Below are positions 8,380 to 17,487 of a stretch of DNA of 64,000 nucleotides, piece by piece. This DNA comes from Saccharibacillus deserti (GTDB lineage: Bacteria; Bacillota; Bacilli; Paenibacillales; Paenibacillaceae). The stretch covers positions 267,186-331,185 of the forward strand of contig NZ_JABJVN010000004.1 in assembly GCF_013618475.1 (NCBI RefSeq). The letters are read 5' to 3'. Under the pieces are notes generated by a model. That model did not search any database and was not told where the DNA came from. It saw only the letters and a list, made by a program, of their open reading frames with translations. The stretch's first letter is position 1; every line of letters begins with the position of its first letter. Position numbers and translations under genes: made by a program.

Positions 8380-10314
8380 ATGTATTGTCCAACATGTGGA
8401 ACCAAGGCCGAGCCGGGATGGAAGTTTTGTGAAAAATGCGGAACGACGCTCGAATGGGAGTCGGCTTCGCCGCCCCCAGCCATCGTTCAGCCTGCTATGC
8501 GAAGCACTGCTGAACCAAAACCGGCTCCGCCTGCGAAGCCGAAACGCCCCATGTCCAAAAAGACCAAAATTCTTGCAGGCAGCCTCGGCGGAGTCGTACT
8601 GCTGCTCGCCGCGGCCTATCTGATTCTGCGGATGACCTATGGACCGTCCACGCCCGACGAGCTGGCCAAAAAGCTAAATGTCGCTCTCGATGCAAAAGAT
8701 ACGGCAGCGTTCTCGGCTTATCTCGACGATCCGAATTCTCCGCTTCTGGCCGCGGACCGCCTACAGACCTTCAAGACTTCGCTGGAAGATGAAGACGTGC
8801 GAAGAAACTACAAAGAAGGCATTTTGAATGCAATCCAGCTGGCAGAAACCGCCAAAAAAAGCGGAGATGACGACTCGTTTAGCAGCCGTCTGAAACAGGA
8901 ACTCGAAACGTCGGATGCCGAGTTGTCGCCTTATTGGATTACGTTTGCCGAAGAACGTTCCTGGAGAGGCAGCCGCTGGAGCGCGCATGTCGTTCCGGTC
9001 AGTATCGCCGCCCGAAGCTCCGATTCGGCCGAAGAGGCAAAAAGTTCGATTAAGATCGGCGAACTGAAAGCGGAAGACGGTATGCTTAAGAATCTCTGGC
9101 CGTCTTCCTACACTTACAGTGGCGCTTTGACCGGGCTTTACGGCAGCCAAGAGTACGACGGACGGGTAGAAGCCTATCAGTACCCACAGCCGGTCGATGT
9201 CGTATTCGACGTATCCAAGACGAATGCCCTTACGCTGCGTTTTCCTTCTGTAAACACGAAAGTGACTTTGAACGGCAAAGAAGTAACCGGGACACCCGGC
9301 GAGTATACGACCTTCCGTCCGGTTCCGCAGAAGATCGAACTGACGGCGTCCACCGATGCTTACGGCGTTGCCTTGAGCGGTAAAGCGACCGTGGATGCCG
9401 CACAAGACACGGATTATGAAGTCGGCACGATGCTGCAGCAGGCAGCTTCCGAGCAGGCGGCCGATCTGTTCTTCAAGACGATGACAAGTTGGGTCAAAGC
9501 GACAAATGCCGGTAGTCCGGCTCTGCTCACCGGTTACGATCCGCAGGGAAGGTTTGGCGAATATCTGACCTGGGAAATGGAGAACGATCCGGACAGCCGT
9601 TATGCGCTGGGCCGAGTCTTTGTCAACCCGGCGAATATCCGTTTTGAACAAGACTATTTGACGGTGGATGCGGGTTATGTGTATGCGGATAGCGACTATC
9701 TGGACGAAGAGCGAAGCGATGCGATTCGTCTTGAGATCGCTCCGCAAAGCGGCAAGAAATCCTGGTGGATTACCGGATACAGCTCCGCTTATGTTGAAGA
9801 AACGGATCAAGATATCAAGCGGGAAAATGCCGAGTTCAAAAAAGAAAGCTCCGCTTTGTATGCCGCAGCCAAAAAAGCTGACGCTCCCAGCTCCACGGAG
9901 ATCGGCAGCACACCTGTAGACGCCTCCGCTTCCGGATCTGCCGCGTTTACGCAGGAAGATGCCCAATCGTTCATGAACGATTACCTAACCTCTTCCGTCG
10001 ATGCCATCAATAACCGAGATTTCAGTTATGCCGCTCCTTATATGGACCCAGACGGGCCAGCCGCAAAAGAATCATCCGATTATATCCCTTATCTGGAGTC
10101 GAAAGGGATTACGGAAGCATTTGAAGGCGCCGTCGTAAACGAATTCAAAGATAACGGCGATTCAACCTATACCGTGCACACTCGCGAATCTTACATCATC
10201 TACAACAAAGATATGGAAGGTACGGCGAGAAGCTTCGATTCCGTCTACACGCTGAGCGTAATCGACGGTATGCTCAAAGCCCACAAGCTGGTCAGCACCG
10301 AAGAAGTCGAATAA
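8380..10314 (+). CDS. Zinc-ribbon, single-pass TcaA-like envelope protein
   Basis: A 644-residue protein with a four-cysteine zinc ribbon at the N-terminus (C3, C6, C17, C20), a Pro/Lys-rich linker, one membrane helix near residues 62-82 and a large extracytoplasmic part. The extracellular start (PDELAKKLNVALDAKDTAAF) and the Ig-like block with LTLRFPSVNTKVTLNGKEV fit the repeated domains of staphylococcal TcaA and Bacillus YvbJ, which affect cell-wall antibiotic response. A Ser/Ala-rich spacer (about 505-525) precedes a C-terminal NTF2-like domain (SFMNDYLTSSVDAINNRDFS). A TTG at 8377 is an alternative start. The family call is moderately sure; the function is not. Confidence 0.7.
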   Translation: MYCPTCGTKAEPGWKFCEKCGTTLEWESASPPPAIVQPAMRSTAEPKPAPPAKPKRPMSKKTKILAGSLGGVVLLLAAAYLILRMTYGPSTPDELAKKLNVALDAKDTAAFSAYLDDPNSPLLAADRLQTFKTSLEDEDVRRNYKEGILNAIQLAETAKKSGDDDSFSSRLKQELETSDAELSPYWITFAEERSWRGSRWSAHVVPVSIAARSSDSAEEAKSSIKIGELKAEDGMLKNLWPSSYTYSGALTGLYGSQEYDGRVEAYQYPQPVDVVFDVSKTNALTLRFPSVNTKVTLNGKEVTGTPGEYTTFRPVPQKIELTASTDAYGVALSGKATVDAAQDTDYEVGTMLQQAASEQAADLFFKTMTSWVKATNAGSPALLTGYDPQGRFGEYLTWEMENDPDSRYALGRVFVNPANIRFEQDYLTVDAGYVYADSDYLDEERSDAIRLEIAPQSGKKSWWITGYSSAYVEETDQDIKRENAEFKKESSALYAAAKKADAPSSTEIGSTPVDASASGSAAFTQEDAQSFMNDYLTSSVDAINNRDFSYAAPYMDPDGPAAKESSDYIPYLESKGITEAFEGAVVNEFKDNGDSTYTVHTRESYIIYNKDMEGTARSFDSVYTLSVIDGMLKAHKLVSTEEVE

Positions 10315-10380
10315 TCCGAAGTTCGGCACCGCAATCCCTCTCGGCCGCACGGTCGGTCGCAATATCGTGCCGTAACCGGC

Positions 10381-10417
10381 AAAAGCCTTTGCCCTCCTGC
10401 CGAGGGTAAAGGCTTTT
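10381..10417. terminator. Bidirectional hairpin between convergent genes
   Basis: AAAAGCCTTTGCCCTC (10381-10396) pairs with 10402-10417 over 16 bp with one G-U, flanked by A-run and T-run, so it can stop transcription from both the TcaA-like gene and the gene at 10572-11318. Confidence 0.85.
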
Positions 10418-10571
10418 TGGTTTCCCGCTTTTTTCGTTGGTTCCGCCCGCAGCGCCGCTTATTCCGGCTTCCTTCAGCCTGTGTCGGCCTGCAGGGCTTC
10501 CCACACCGAACCTTCCTGCCTGCCGGCACGTACAAGGTTCTCCCGCTTCTTCGTCACGGTTCCTCCTCCTT

Positions 10572-11318
10572 TCAGCCGAACATATCGTCATCCAGTATCG
10601 TCCCGCGCTCCGGCTCGTCTTCGACAAAGCCTGCCATCTGCCGCATTCTGGCTTCGATCGGCCGTTTGGATCCGACCAGAATCCGGTTCATCGGATCGAG
10701 CGGATCTTCCTGCGGCAGCGCGAATCCCCTCATATGGGGAAACACGTCCGCAAGCGTCGCCCAGACCGCTTCGGTATGCACATCGCGCCGCCCCCGGCCG
10801 AACATGTTGATCAGGATCGCGCCGTGCTCATCCAGTTTGTCCGCCGCCGTTTGGAAGCATCCCCGCGTAAACAAATGCCACGGCACGCCTTTTTCCGTAA
10901 AGGCATCCAGTACCACGTAATCCAGCAGGCCGTCCGGTTCCCGTTCCAGCAGCTTCCGTCCGTCGCCGACTTCCGCTTGTCCTTCATATCCAAAATACAG
11001 ACGGCTCAGCTCGACAATCTTCCCGCTGATCTCCGCCGTGCGAATCGCCTTGTCCGCAAAATGCCGCGAGATCGTGCCGATCCCGTGTCCGATCACGAAC
11101 GCCCGCCCGAACGCAGGATCGTTATGCGCCATCAGATGGACGATCGCGCGCGGATATTCGAGCACGATCCGCCCCGGGTCGTTCAGATCGAGCGCACCCT
11201 GGGCGTCTCCGTTGGCGAACTCCAGCACGCGGAAGCGGCCTTTTTCTCCATATAACTCTTCCGTCTCGCGGACCGTAATGACGCTTCCCCTGTCCTGTTC
11301 GCGGTGCAGCAGCTTCAT
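10572..11318 (-). CDS. Spermidine synthase-like Rossmann-fold protein
   Basis: A 248-residue protein of the SpeE/methyltransferase fold. Visible motifs: the nucleotide-binding glycine loop AFVIGHGIGTISRHFADK, an acidic residue after it (RTAEISGKIVELSRLYFG), and VGDGRKLLE...LLDYVVLDAFTE, matching the D-x-F-D region of spermidine synthases. The usual polyamine gate-keeper features are not clear and the protein is a bit short, so it may be a SpeE-like protein with another substrate rather than a true polyamine enzyme. AGGAGG lies 9 bases before the ATG at 11318; two nearer upstream methionines have no correct spacing. Divergent from the TetR gene at 11495. Confidence 0.72.
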   Translation of the reverse strand: MKLLHREQDRGSVITVRETEELYGEKGRFRVLEFANGDAQGALDLNDPGRIVLEYPRAIVHLMAHNDPAFGRAFVIGHGIGTISRHFADKAIRTAEISGKIVELSRLYFGYEGQAEVGDGRKLLEREPDGLLDYVVLDAFTEKGVPWHLFTRGCFQTAADKLDEHGAILINMFGRGRRDVHTEAVWATLADVFPHMRGFALPQEDPLDPMNRILVGSKRPIEARMRQMAGFVEDEPERGTILDDDMFG

Positions 11319-11457
11319 CTCCGTCATCCTCCTGTTTGAATCGCTTGTTGCACGGCACGGCCGTACGTCCATTCTGTCCATTATAGAAAAAAAGTTCCGG
11401 TTCGGCAAAAGCGCAGACGTCTCGCCCATTGCCAAATCCGAAACGGATATGATAAGA

Positions 11458-11477
11458 TACTGAACGAAAGTTCAGTA
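11458..11477. promoter_or_regulatory. TetR operator palindrome
   Basis: Perfect inverted repeat TACTGAACGAAAGTTCAGTA (8-bp arms, 4-base centre) just upstream of the ribosome site of the TetR gene at 11495. Shares the half-site GTTCAGT with a second palindrome before the efflux gene (12179-12194). Autoregulation is the likely role. Confidence 0.75.
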
Positions 11478-11494
11478 AACGGAGGTTAGTCATT

Positions 11495-12100
11495 TTGAAT
11501 AAAAAACAGCTTCAGAGCGAGCAGACACGCAAACGCATCGCCGAAGCGGCCCGGCATCTTTTTGTACAAAAAGGGTATAAGGCGACTTCGATCGAAGACA
11601 TCACCGCCGCGACGGGAAGCAGCAAAGGCAATATCTATTACCATTTCAAAAGCAAAGAAGGTCTGTTCCTGTACCTGCTCGACGAGTGGGATCGGGACTG
11701 GTTCGATAAATGGCGGGACAAGCAGCATCTGTACGGGAGCGCCGCCGAGAAAATGCACGGCTTCGCCGAGCTGCTCGTGATCGAGGATCTCAACCATCCG
11801 CTGACCCAGGCGGCGGACGAATTTTTTGGCGGCGAGATCGAGAGCGACATTATGGAAAAGCTGTCCGTCATGACGGCCGACCATCTCCGCTTCAATCAGG
11901 ATCTGATTCAGTCCGGCATGGACAGCGGCGAATTCAAAGCCGGCGACTCTGCCAAGCTCGCGCTTGTGCTCGAAGGACTGGTTATCGGGCTCAGCCGCCT
12001 CTCGCGGCGCTCGAATTCGAACATCGACGAAGCGCTGGGCACGTACCGCCTCGCCGTGGATGTTCTGCTGAACGGTCTTGCCAAGGCTCCGCATACGTAG
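11495..12100 (+). CDS. TetR-family repressor of the adjacent MFS pump
   Basis: A 201-residue regulator. The HTH is at about 8-55: EQTRKRIAEAARHLFVQKGY, KATSIEDITAATGSSKGNIY and YHFKSKEGLFLYLLDEW, close to QacR/BscR-like multidrug regulators. The start is TTG at 11495, chosen because GGAGG lies 9 bases upstream. The C-terminal helices (from ~60) should hold the drug pocket. It precedes an MFS exporter by 158 bases with a related palindrome in between, so it probably represses both itself and the pump until a ligand binds. Confidence 0.88.
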   Translation: MNKKQLQSEQTRKRIAEAARHLFVQKGYKATSIEDITAATGSSKGNIYYHFKSKEGLFLYLLDEWDRDWFDKWRDKQHLYGSAAEKMHGFAELLVIEDLNHPLTQAADEFFGGEIESDIMEKLSVMTADHLRFNQDLIQSGMDSGEFKAGDSAKLALVLEGLVIGLSRLSRRSNSNIDEALGTYRLAVDVLLNGLAKAPHT

Positions 12101-12178
12101 CGCGGCTCGGGTCGACAGGTCGGAGTAAAGCGCATGAGCCTATCGAATCCACCGTCCGCAGTTGCCCGCTTTTTTACA

Positions 12179-12194
12179 GACCGAACGTTCAGTC
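12179..12194. promoter_or_regulatory. Second TetR palindrome, upstream of the MFS gene
   Basis: GACCGAACGTTCAGTC is palindromic in 14 of 16 positions and shares GTTCAGT with the site at 11458-11477. It lies 65 bases before the MFS start. The arms are adjacent here but 4 bases apart in the first site, so the two are not equivalent. Confidence 0.55.
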
Positions 12195-12258
12195 TTTCAA
12201 ATTTCCGACTTGATTATCCTTGCCTCACCCACACAATGAATACGGAGGAACCTTTCTC

Positions 12259-13491
12259 ATGTCTTTAATGCTTCGCAACCGGGCCGCCCTGCTGCTGCTC
12301 ATGTTCAATATTTTCCTCGTTTTTACCGGAATCGGGCTTGTCGTGCCGATCATGCCGACCTACATGAACACCCTCCATATCGGAGGAAGTATCGTGGGAC
12401 TGCTGGTCGCCACCTTCTCGGTCTCGCAGCTGATCTGCTCGCCCATGGCCGGACGCATGTCCGACAAACTGGGCCGCAAAAAAGTCATTATCGCCGGTAT
12501 GCTGATCTTCGCCATATCGGAATTCCTGTTCGGCATGGCGAATGCGCCGTGGCTGCTGTTCGTCTCGCGTATTCTCGGCGGCGTGGGCGCGGCCCTGATT
12601 ATGCCCGCGGTCATGGCTTACACGGCCGATATCACCTCCGATGAAGAGCGCGCCAAAGGTATGGGCTTCATCAACGCCGCGATCACGACCGGCTTTATTA
12701 TCGGCCCGGGCATCGGCGGATTTCTGGTCGAATTCGGGATTCGCGTCCCGTTCTTCGCCGCCGGCATTGCCGCTCTGATCTCCGGTGCGGTCACTCTGCT
12801 TGTGCTTCCCGAGTCGCTCAGCATGGAGCGCCGCGCCGAGATTGCCGCTTCTTCGGCCGGTCCGCGCGACAGTATGCTCAAGCAGCTCCTGACTTCCTAC
12901 CGGACGCCTTATTTCCTGAGCCTTGTCATCGTATTCGTCAGCGCTTTCGGACTTGCCAACTACGAGACCGTATTCGGACTGTTCGTCGACCAGAAGTTCG
13001 GCTTTACCGCGCGTGACATCGCCATTATCATTACGTTCGGTTCGATTGCCGGGGCAGTTATCCAGGCCACGGCTTTCGGCTGGCTGCTGAACCGTTTCGG
13101 CGAACAGCTCGTCATCTCGCTGTGTCTGGCCGCCGCTTCGCTGTTCGTGCTGCTGACCTTGTTCGTTCATCAGTACTGGCTGATCGTCACGGTGACCTTT
13201 ATCGTATTCCTGGCAATCGATATTCTGCGTCCGGCGATCGGCACGCAAATCTCGCGCCGTGCGGGCGATCAGCAGGGATTCGCCGCCGGATTGAATTCCT
13301 CCTACAGCAGTCTCGGCAATATCGCCGGGCCGATCGTAGCCGGTACGCTGTTCGATGTGAATATCAATTATCCGTACGCATCCGCCGCGATCGTGCTCTT
13401 CCTCTGCTTCCTGCTCGTCCTGTACGTCGGACGAAGCGACCGCAGACGGGCCGAACGGTTGACCGGAGTCAAATCGGTCGAGAATGTGTAA
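12259..13491 (+). CDS. MFS multidrug efflux transporter (12-TM, Bmr/NorA-like)
   Basis: A 410-residue drug:H+ antiporter of the major facilitator superfamily. Twelve membrane helices fit the length. Motif A is visible after helix 2 (SPMAGRMSDKLGRKKVII), and motif C-like glycines occur in helix 5 (INAAITTGFIIGPGIGGFL), diagnostic of exporters. The ATG at 12259 has ACGGAGG upstream; an in-frame start at 12220 is less likely. Likely controlled by the TetR protein encoded just upstream. Substrates cannot be inferred. A hairpin at 13592-13640 ends the unit. Confidence 0.9.
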   Translation: MSLMLRNRAALLLLMFNIFLVFTGIGLVVPIMPTYMNTLHIGGSIVGLLVATFSVSQLICSPMAGRMSDKLGRKKVIIAGMLIFAISEFLFGMANAPWLLFVSRILGGVGAALIMPAVMAYTADITSDEERAKGMGFINAAITTGFIIGPGIGGFLVEFGIRVPFFAAGIAALISGAVTLLVLPESLSMERRAEIAASSAGPRDSMLKQLLTSYRTPYFLSLVIVFVSAFGLANYETVFGLFVDQKFGFTARDIAIIITFGSIAGAVIQATAFGWLLNRFGEQLVISLCLAAASLFVLLTLFVHQYWLIVTVTFIVFLAIDILRPAIGTQISRRAGDQQGFAAGLNSSYSSLGNIAGPIVAGTLFDVNINYPYASAAIVLFLCFLLVLYVGRSDRRRAERLTGVKSVENV

Positions 13492-13591
13492 GACCCAGCA
13501 GACGGTCAAGACGGATCGCAGGCAGCACCCGGTCCGATTGCGGCGCAGGGTCTGCCGCGAATTACGGCGGGCTGCCCCGCTTTTCCAATCA

Positions 13592-13640
13592 AAAAGGCTT
13601 CCGATCCCCCATTAACCCGGCGGGGAATCGGAAGCCTTTT
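13592..13640. terminator. Bidirectional hairpin terminator
   Basis: AAAAGGCTTCCGAT (13592-13605) pairs with ATCGGAAGCCTTTT (13627-13640), with extra C/G pairs inside; A-run and T-run on the two sides suit termination of the MFS gene and of the convergent CDF gene. Confidence 0.85.
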
Positions 13641-13708
13641 GCTAGGCCGCGCCACCTGGCACCGCCAAACGGCTGCCCAACAAGAATCTCACGGCGATGG
13701 AGAAGTCC

Positions 13709-14608
13709 TTATTCGCCGGCTTCCTCTCTGTCGGTGCGCCTATCCATGGGCTCTACATGTACGCTGACAAAGTTGATCCCGTGTTTGTCTTTCATTTCCG
13801 CTTCGATCCGGTCGGCAATATCGTGCCCTTCGACCAGGCTGAGATCGCGGGGGACTTCGACGACAACGTCCAATACGGTCTGGCTGCCGTTGACACGCGC
13901 TTTGACTTCGCGGACTTCTTCGACGCCGCTCACCCCTGCGATCGTGCCTCGGATATCGGCCAGTTCGTTCTCGTCGAAGCCGTCGGTAAGCCGGTGCAGC
14001 GAATCGCGCAGAATCTCCCAGGCCGTCTTGCAGATGATGAGGCCGACGACAAACGCCGTCACGACATCCAGCCACGGCATGCCGAGCTGCGAACCGAGAA
14101 TCCCGACCGCCGCACCGAGACTGACCAGCGCATCCGACAGATTGTCTTTGGACGCCGCCATCAAGGCTTGACTGCCCGTCTTGAGCGACAGGTCCCGGTT
14201 ATACCGGTAGACGCCGTACATCGCGATCGCGCACACCAGGGCTACGGCGGCCACCCAGGCCTGCGGCGCTTCGCCGCTTCCGGCTGTCAGTGTTCGGGCT
14301 GCGCCGAGCAGCACTTCGAATCCGACCAGAACCATGATGACCGACGCAATCAGCGCCGCTACCGTTTCCGCGCGAAAATGGCCGTACGCATGGTCGGCAT
14401 CCGGCGGCTTGCGCGAAATCTTGAGTCCGATCAGCACCGCAACCGAAGCCACGATATCCGTCAGATTATTTAATCCGTCCGCCTGAAGCGCGCTGGACAG
14501 AAACAGATAGCCGATCGACAGCTTGAGTGCGGACAGAATCAGATAAGCAAAAATACTGACCCAGGCCCCCCGCTCGCCTTCTTTGATTTTCTCGTATACA
14601 TCTACCAT
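13709..14608 (-). CDS. Cation diffusion facilitator (CDF) metal exporter
   Basis: A 299-residue CDF transporter with six membrane helices (residues ~15-175) and a cytosolic C-terminal dimerisation domain (~205-290). Metal-site motifs are visible in helix 2 (QADGLNNLTDIVAS) and helix 5 (ASKDNLSDALVSLG). The Asn/Asp-rich site resembles Mn-type CDFs of Bacillus (MneP/MneS) rather than the HxxxD Zn-type site, so manganese export is my best guess. The ATG at 14608 has GGAGG 8 bases upstream. Monocistronic. Function as a metal exporter is firm; the metal is inference. Confidence 0.87.
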   Translation of the reverse strand: MVDVYEKIKEGERGAWVSIFAYLILSALKLSIGYLFLSSALQADGLNNLTDIVASVAVLIGLKISRKPPDADHAYGHFRAETVAALIASVIMVLVGFEVLLGAARTLTAGSGEAPQAWVAAVALVCAIAMYGVYRYNRDLSLKTGSQALMAASKDNLSDALVSLGAAVGILGSQLGMPWLDVVTAFVVGLIICKTAWEILRDSLHRLTDGFDENELADIRGTIAGVSGVEEVREVKARVNGSQTVLDVVVEVPRDLSLVEGHDIADRIEAEMKDKHGINFVSVHVEPMDRRTDREEAGE

Positions 14609-14790
14609 GCGCACAGCCTCCAAACCCGCTTCTCCTGAACCTGTTCCATCATAACAAGCCGGTTTGCAGTGGGTCTAGAGAAACATTATAGCCGCGGGGG
14701 AACGTTGTAAGCCCGGTCTAATAGTCTGTTAGCGGCCAAACTTTGTTGACCTTGGGCAACGATGCAAGGAGCGATACCTTGGTTCATCCC

Positions 14791-14818
14791 AAAAAAAACC
14801 CCGCATCGGAATGCGGGG
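14791..14818 (-). terminator. Rho-independent terminator for the glpX unit
   Basis: CCCCGCAT-CGGA-ATGCGGGG (14799-14818) followed on the minus strand by eight T (14791-14798). It lies 120 bases past the glpX stop. The rest of 14609-14938 shows no gene. Confidence 0.88.
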
Positions 14819-14938
14819 CCATAAGGTCGATCACAGAGATGCCGCGCGGGCGGCTTGACGGAGCTTCGCACGAAGCGGAGCCCCGCGGAAGAAGAGGATA
14901 TGCGAGCGCTCCCGAATCCTGTAAAGGGCAGCGGAGCG

Positions 14939-15943
14939 TTACAGCGAAGCGGCCCGGCCGATCTCGGGCAGTTCGGCCAATCCGGCCGGGAACTGCTTGA
15001 GCGGCAGGTAATGCACGCTGCGGATATAACGCACCGTCCGGCTGCTGGCGCGCATGATGACGGAATGCGTCTCGGCGCGGTCTTTGCCGATCAGGCGAAC
15101 GCCGTCGAGGAACTCGCCGCTTGTCACCCCGGTAGCCGCGAACAGCACATCGCCCGTGCCGGCCATATCCGTCAGCGTCAGGACGCGGGACGGATCTTCG
15201 ATCCCCATCGAGACGCAGCGCTGCTTCTCGAACGGCCCGTCCGGCAGCAGACGGCCCTGCATGTCGCCGCCGAGGCAGCGCATGGCTGCCGCGGCCAGAA
15301 CGCCTTCCGGCGCGCCGCCGGAGCCGAGGTACAGGTCCACGCCGCTGCCTGGCAGCGCGGCCGCGATCGCGCCGGCCACATCGCCGTGGCCGAGCAGCTT
15401 GATCCGGACGCCGGCGCCGCGCAGCCGGGCGATCAGATCGGCATGGCGCTCGCGCTCGAGCACCATGACGGTCAAGTCCGACAAAGCGCGGCCGGTATAA
15501 TGCGCGGCTTTTTGCAGCGTCAGTTCGACCGGATCGTTCAGGCTCAACTTGCCGGCCAGTTCCGGCCCGCAGGCCAGCTTCTCCATGTAAATGTCGGGAG
15601 CATGCAGCAGGCTGCCTTTCTCCGCGATGGCGATAACCGACTGGGCGTTGTGCAGTCCCGCGGCCACGACTTCCGTGCCTTCGAGCGGATCGACGGCGAC
15701 GTCGACGGCGGGGCCGTCTTTGCTGCCGACTTTCTCGCCGATATACAGCATCGGAGCGTCGTCCATTTCACCTTCGCCGATGACGACCGTACCGTCGATG
15801 GAGACGGAATCGAACATCGAACGAATCGCGGTCGTGGCCGCACCGTCCGCCGCGTTTTTGTCTCCCCGGCCTACCCACTTTGCCGCCGCCAGCGCACCCA
15901 GTTCCGTTACGCGTACAATTTCCAGTGTCAATTCACGTTCCAT
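14939..15943 (-). CDS. glpX: Fructose-1,6-bisphosphatase class II
   Basis: Converts fructose-1,6-bisphosphate to fructose-6-phosphate in gluconeogenesis (cytosol, Mn/Mg-dependent). The 334-residue length is typical of GlpX. Metal and substrate motifs are visible: GRGDKNAADGAA (residues 25-36), VIGEGEMDDAPML (54-66), VAVDPLEGTEVVA (82-94) and GSGGAPEGVLAAAAMRCLGG. GGAGGG precedes the ATG. It follows ppsR and ccpN on the same strand after 80 bases and may be read with them, making a small unit that manages the glycolysis/gluconeogenesis switch. Confidence 0.95.
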   Translation of the reverse strand: MERELTLEIVRVTELGALAAAKWVGRGDKNAADGAATTAIRSMFDSVSIDGTVVIGEGEMDDAPMLYIGEKVGSKDGPAVDVAVDPLEGTEVVAAGLHNAQSVIAIAEKGSLLHAPDIYMEKLACGPELAGKLSLNDPVELTLQKAAHYTGRALSDLTVMVLERERHADLIARLRGAGVRIKLLGHGDVAGAIAAALPGSGVDLYLGSGGAPEGVLAAAAMRCLGGDMQGRLLPDGPFEKQRCVSMGIEDPSRVLTLTDMAGTGDVLFAATGVTSGEFLDGVRLIGKDRAETHSVIMRASSRTVRYIRSVHYLPLKQFPAGLAELPEIGRAASL

Positions 15944-16023
15944 TTCCTATTCCCTCCAGTCGGTTCGTCGGGCAGCCTTAGGCCGTATCCCGCGTTCAAA
16001 AATAGATTCTTCTTTATAAATGT

Positions 16024-16827
16024 TTATAAATGGCCCAGAATCAGGCTGGCCGTTTCTTCGATCGCTTTGTCCGTAATATCGACAACCAGGCAGCCGAGCC
16101 GGGCGTACAGCGCTTCGGCGTACTCCAGCTCTTCCTTGATCCGCTCCAGGCTGTCGTACTGCGAACCGACCGGCAGACCCATCGATTTCAGACGCTCGGA
16201 ACGGATCTTAAGCATCGCTTCCGGCGCAATCGTCAGACCGACCAGACGCTCCCTCGGCAGCGCAAGCAGCTGCTGCGGCGGCGCGATCTCCGGGACAACG
16301 GGATAATTCACGACTTTCCGGCCCCGATGGGCGAGAAAAATGCCCAGCGGCGTCTTCGAAGTCCGCGAGATGCCCATCAGCACGAGATCGGCTTCCAGCA
16401 TCGCGCCGAGATCCCGCCCATCGTCGCTGGCAACCGTAAACTCGATCGCTTCCATCCGGCGGAAATAATTCTCGTCCATTCGGCGCAGCACGCCCGGACG
16501 CCGCGTCGGCGGCGCTCCGCTGAAGGTATCGATAAACGCCTGCATCATGGGCCCCATAATATCGACGATGCGCACGTCCAGCCGGACCGCTTCTTCCCGG
16601 ATCGTCTCGCGCAGTTCCGGTTGAACCAGCGTATAGGCCACAAAGCCTTTGTGCTTGGCCGCTTCTTCCATCAGCCTGCGCAGCTCGTCCTCATGCCGGA
16701 CGTTGCCGTAGCGCTTGATCGAAACGTCCCGGTGCTCGAACTGGTGAATAACCGCCTGGACGACGGCTTCCGCCGTGTCGCCGACGGAGTCCGAGCAGAT
16801 TGTAATGAATGGCGCATCCTGTCCCAT
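16024..16827 (-). CDS. ppsR: Pyruvate, phosphate dikinase regulatory protein (kinase/phosphorylase)
   Basis: Bifunctional DUF299 protein that adds or removes the inhibitory phosphate on PPDK or PEP synthase. 267 residues from the ATG at 16827, the usual size; another ATG at 16836 is only two bases from GGGAGG, so the inner one is preferred. Family motifs: ICSDSVGDTAEAVVQAVIHQ at the N-terminus, the ADP-binding segment MGISRTSKTPLGIFLAHRG (about 165-185), and LTIAPEAMLKIRSERL. It is 18 bases downstream of ccpN, the same order as yqzB-yqfL in Bacillus. Confidence 0.93.
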   Translation of the reverse strand: MGQDAPFITICSDSVGDTAEAVVQAVIHQFEHRDVSIKRYGNVRHEDELRRLMEEAAKHKGFVAYTLVQPELRETIREEAVRLDVRIVDIMGPMMQAFIDTFSGAPPTRRPGVLRRMDENYFRRMEAIEFTVASDDGRDLGAMLEADLVLMGISRTSKTPLGIFLAHRGRKVVNYPVVPEIAPPQQLLALPRERLVGLTIAPEAMLKIRSERLKSMGLPVGSQYDSLERIKEELEYAEALYARLGCLVVDITDKAIEETASLILGHL

Positions 16828-16845
16828 CGTGTGCATATCCTCCCG

Positions 16846-17487
16846 TTACCTTGTCATTTCGATGTCGAGGAGAAGCTGAACGATGGCCGTCTTCGTCAGT
16901 CGTCCTACGATAGCCGGCCTGCCGCCCGCTTCTTCCGGGCCGACCTTGATCACCGGCAAACTGTCCACCTCGTGCATAATCATCTTGTGCGCCGCTTCCA
17001 GCACCGGTTCATCCGGCGACGTGGTCACGACTTTGGGGATACGGGTCATGACCATGCTTACCGGCATCGAAGCCGAACCCGGATTGCCGAGCGTCACCTT
17101 GAGAAAGTCTTTGCGCGAAGCCACGCCCGTCAGCCGGCCTTCCGCGTCACAGATGATGAGTGTCCCCACATTCTGCAAAAAGAGCGTAACGACCGCATCT
17201 TGAATGGTCGTCGTCTCCCGGATGATGATCGGGACGGTCTGGATATCCCGGACTTTCGCTTCCCTGATCCGGTCGCCGCCGTCTCCGCCGCCCGCCGCTT
17301 TACGGCCCGGAAAATATCCGACTTTCGGCTTGGCGTCGATATACTCCAGCATCACCAGCAGCGACAGATCCGAACGGATCGTCGGACGGGACGACCCCAG
17401 ATTCTCCGCGATTTGCTCGCCGGTGATCGGAGCCTGCTTTTTGACGATATCTACGATCTTCAGTTGTCTTGCCGTCAATTCAATCAC
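16846..17487 (-). CDS. ccpN: CcpN-type repressor of gluconeogenic genes
   Basis: A 213-residue regulator: winged HTH at 1-60 (ELTARQLKIVDIVKKQAP, ITGEQIAENLGSSRPTIRSD) and a pair of CBS domains (about 75-205; FLQNVGTLIICDAEGRLTG and KMIMHEVDSLPVIKV) that bind nucleotides. In Bacillus CcpN represses gapB and pckA on glucose. Gly-rich spacer GRKAAGGGDGGDR separates the domains. The start is GTG at 17487 with GGAGGG six bases upstream. Transcribed ahead of ppsR and probably glpX, so it may also affect its own cluster; that part is inference. Confidence 0.9.
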   Translation of the reverse strand: MIELTARQLKIVDIVKKQAPITGEQIAENLGSSRPTIRSDLSLLVMLEYIDAKPKVGYFPGRKAAGGGDGGDRIREAKVRDIQTVPIIIRETTTIQDAVVTLFLQNVGTLIICDAEGRLTGVASRKDFLKVTLGNPGSASMPVSMVMTRIPKVVTTSPDEPVLEAAHKMIMHEVDSLPVIKVGPEEAGGRPAIVGRLTKTAIVQLLLDIEMTR

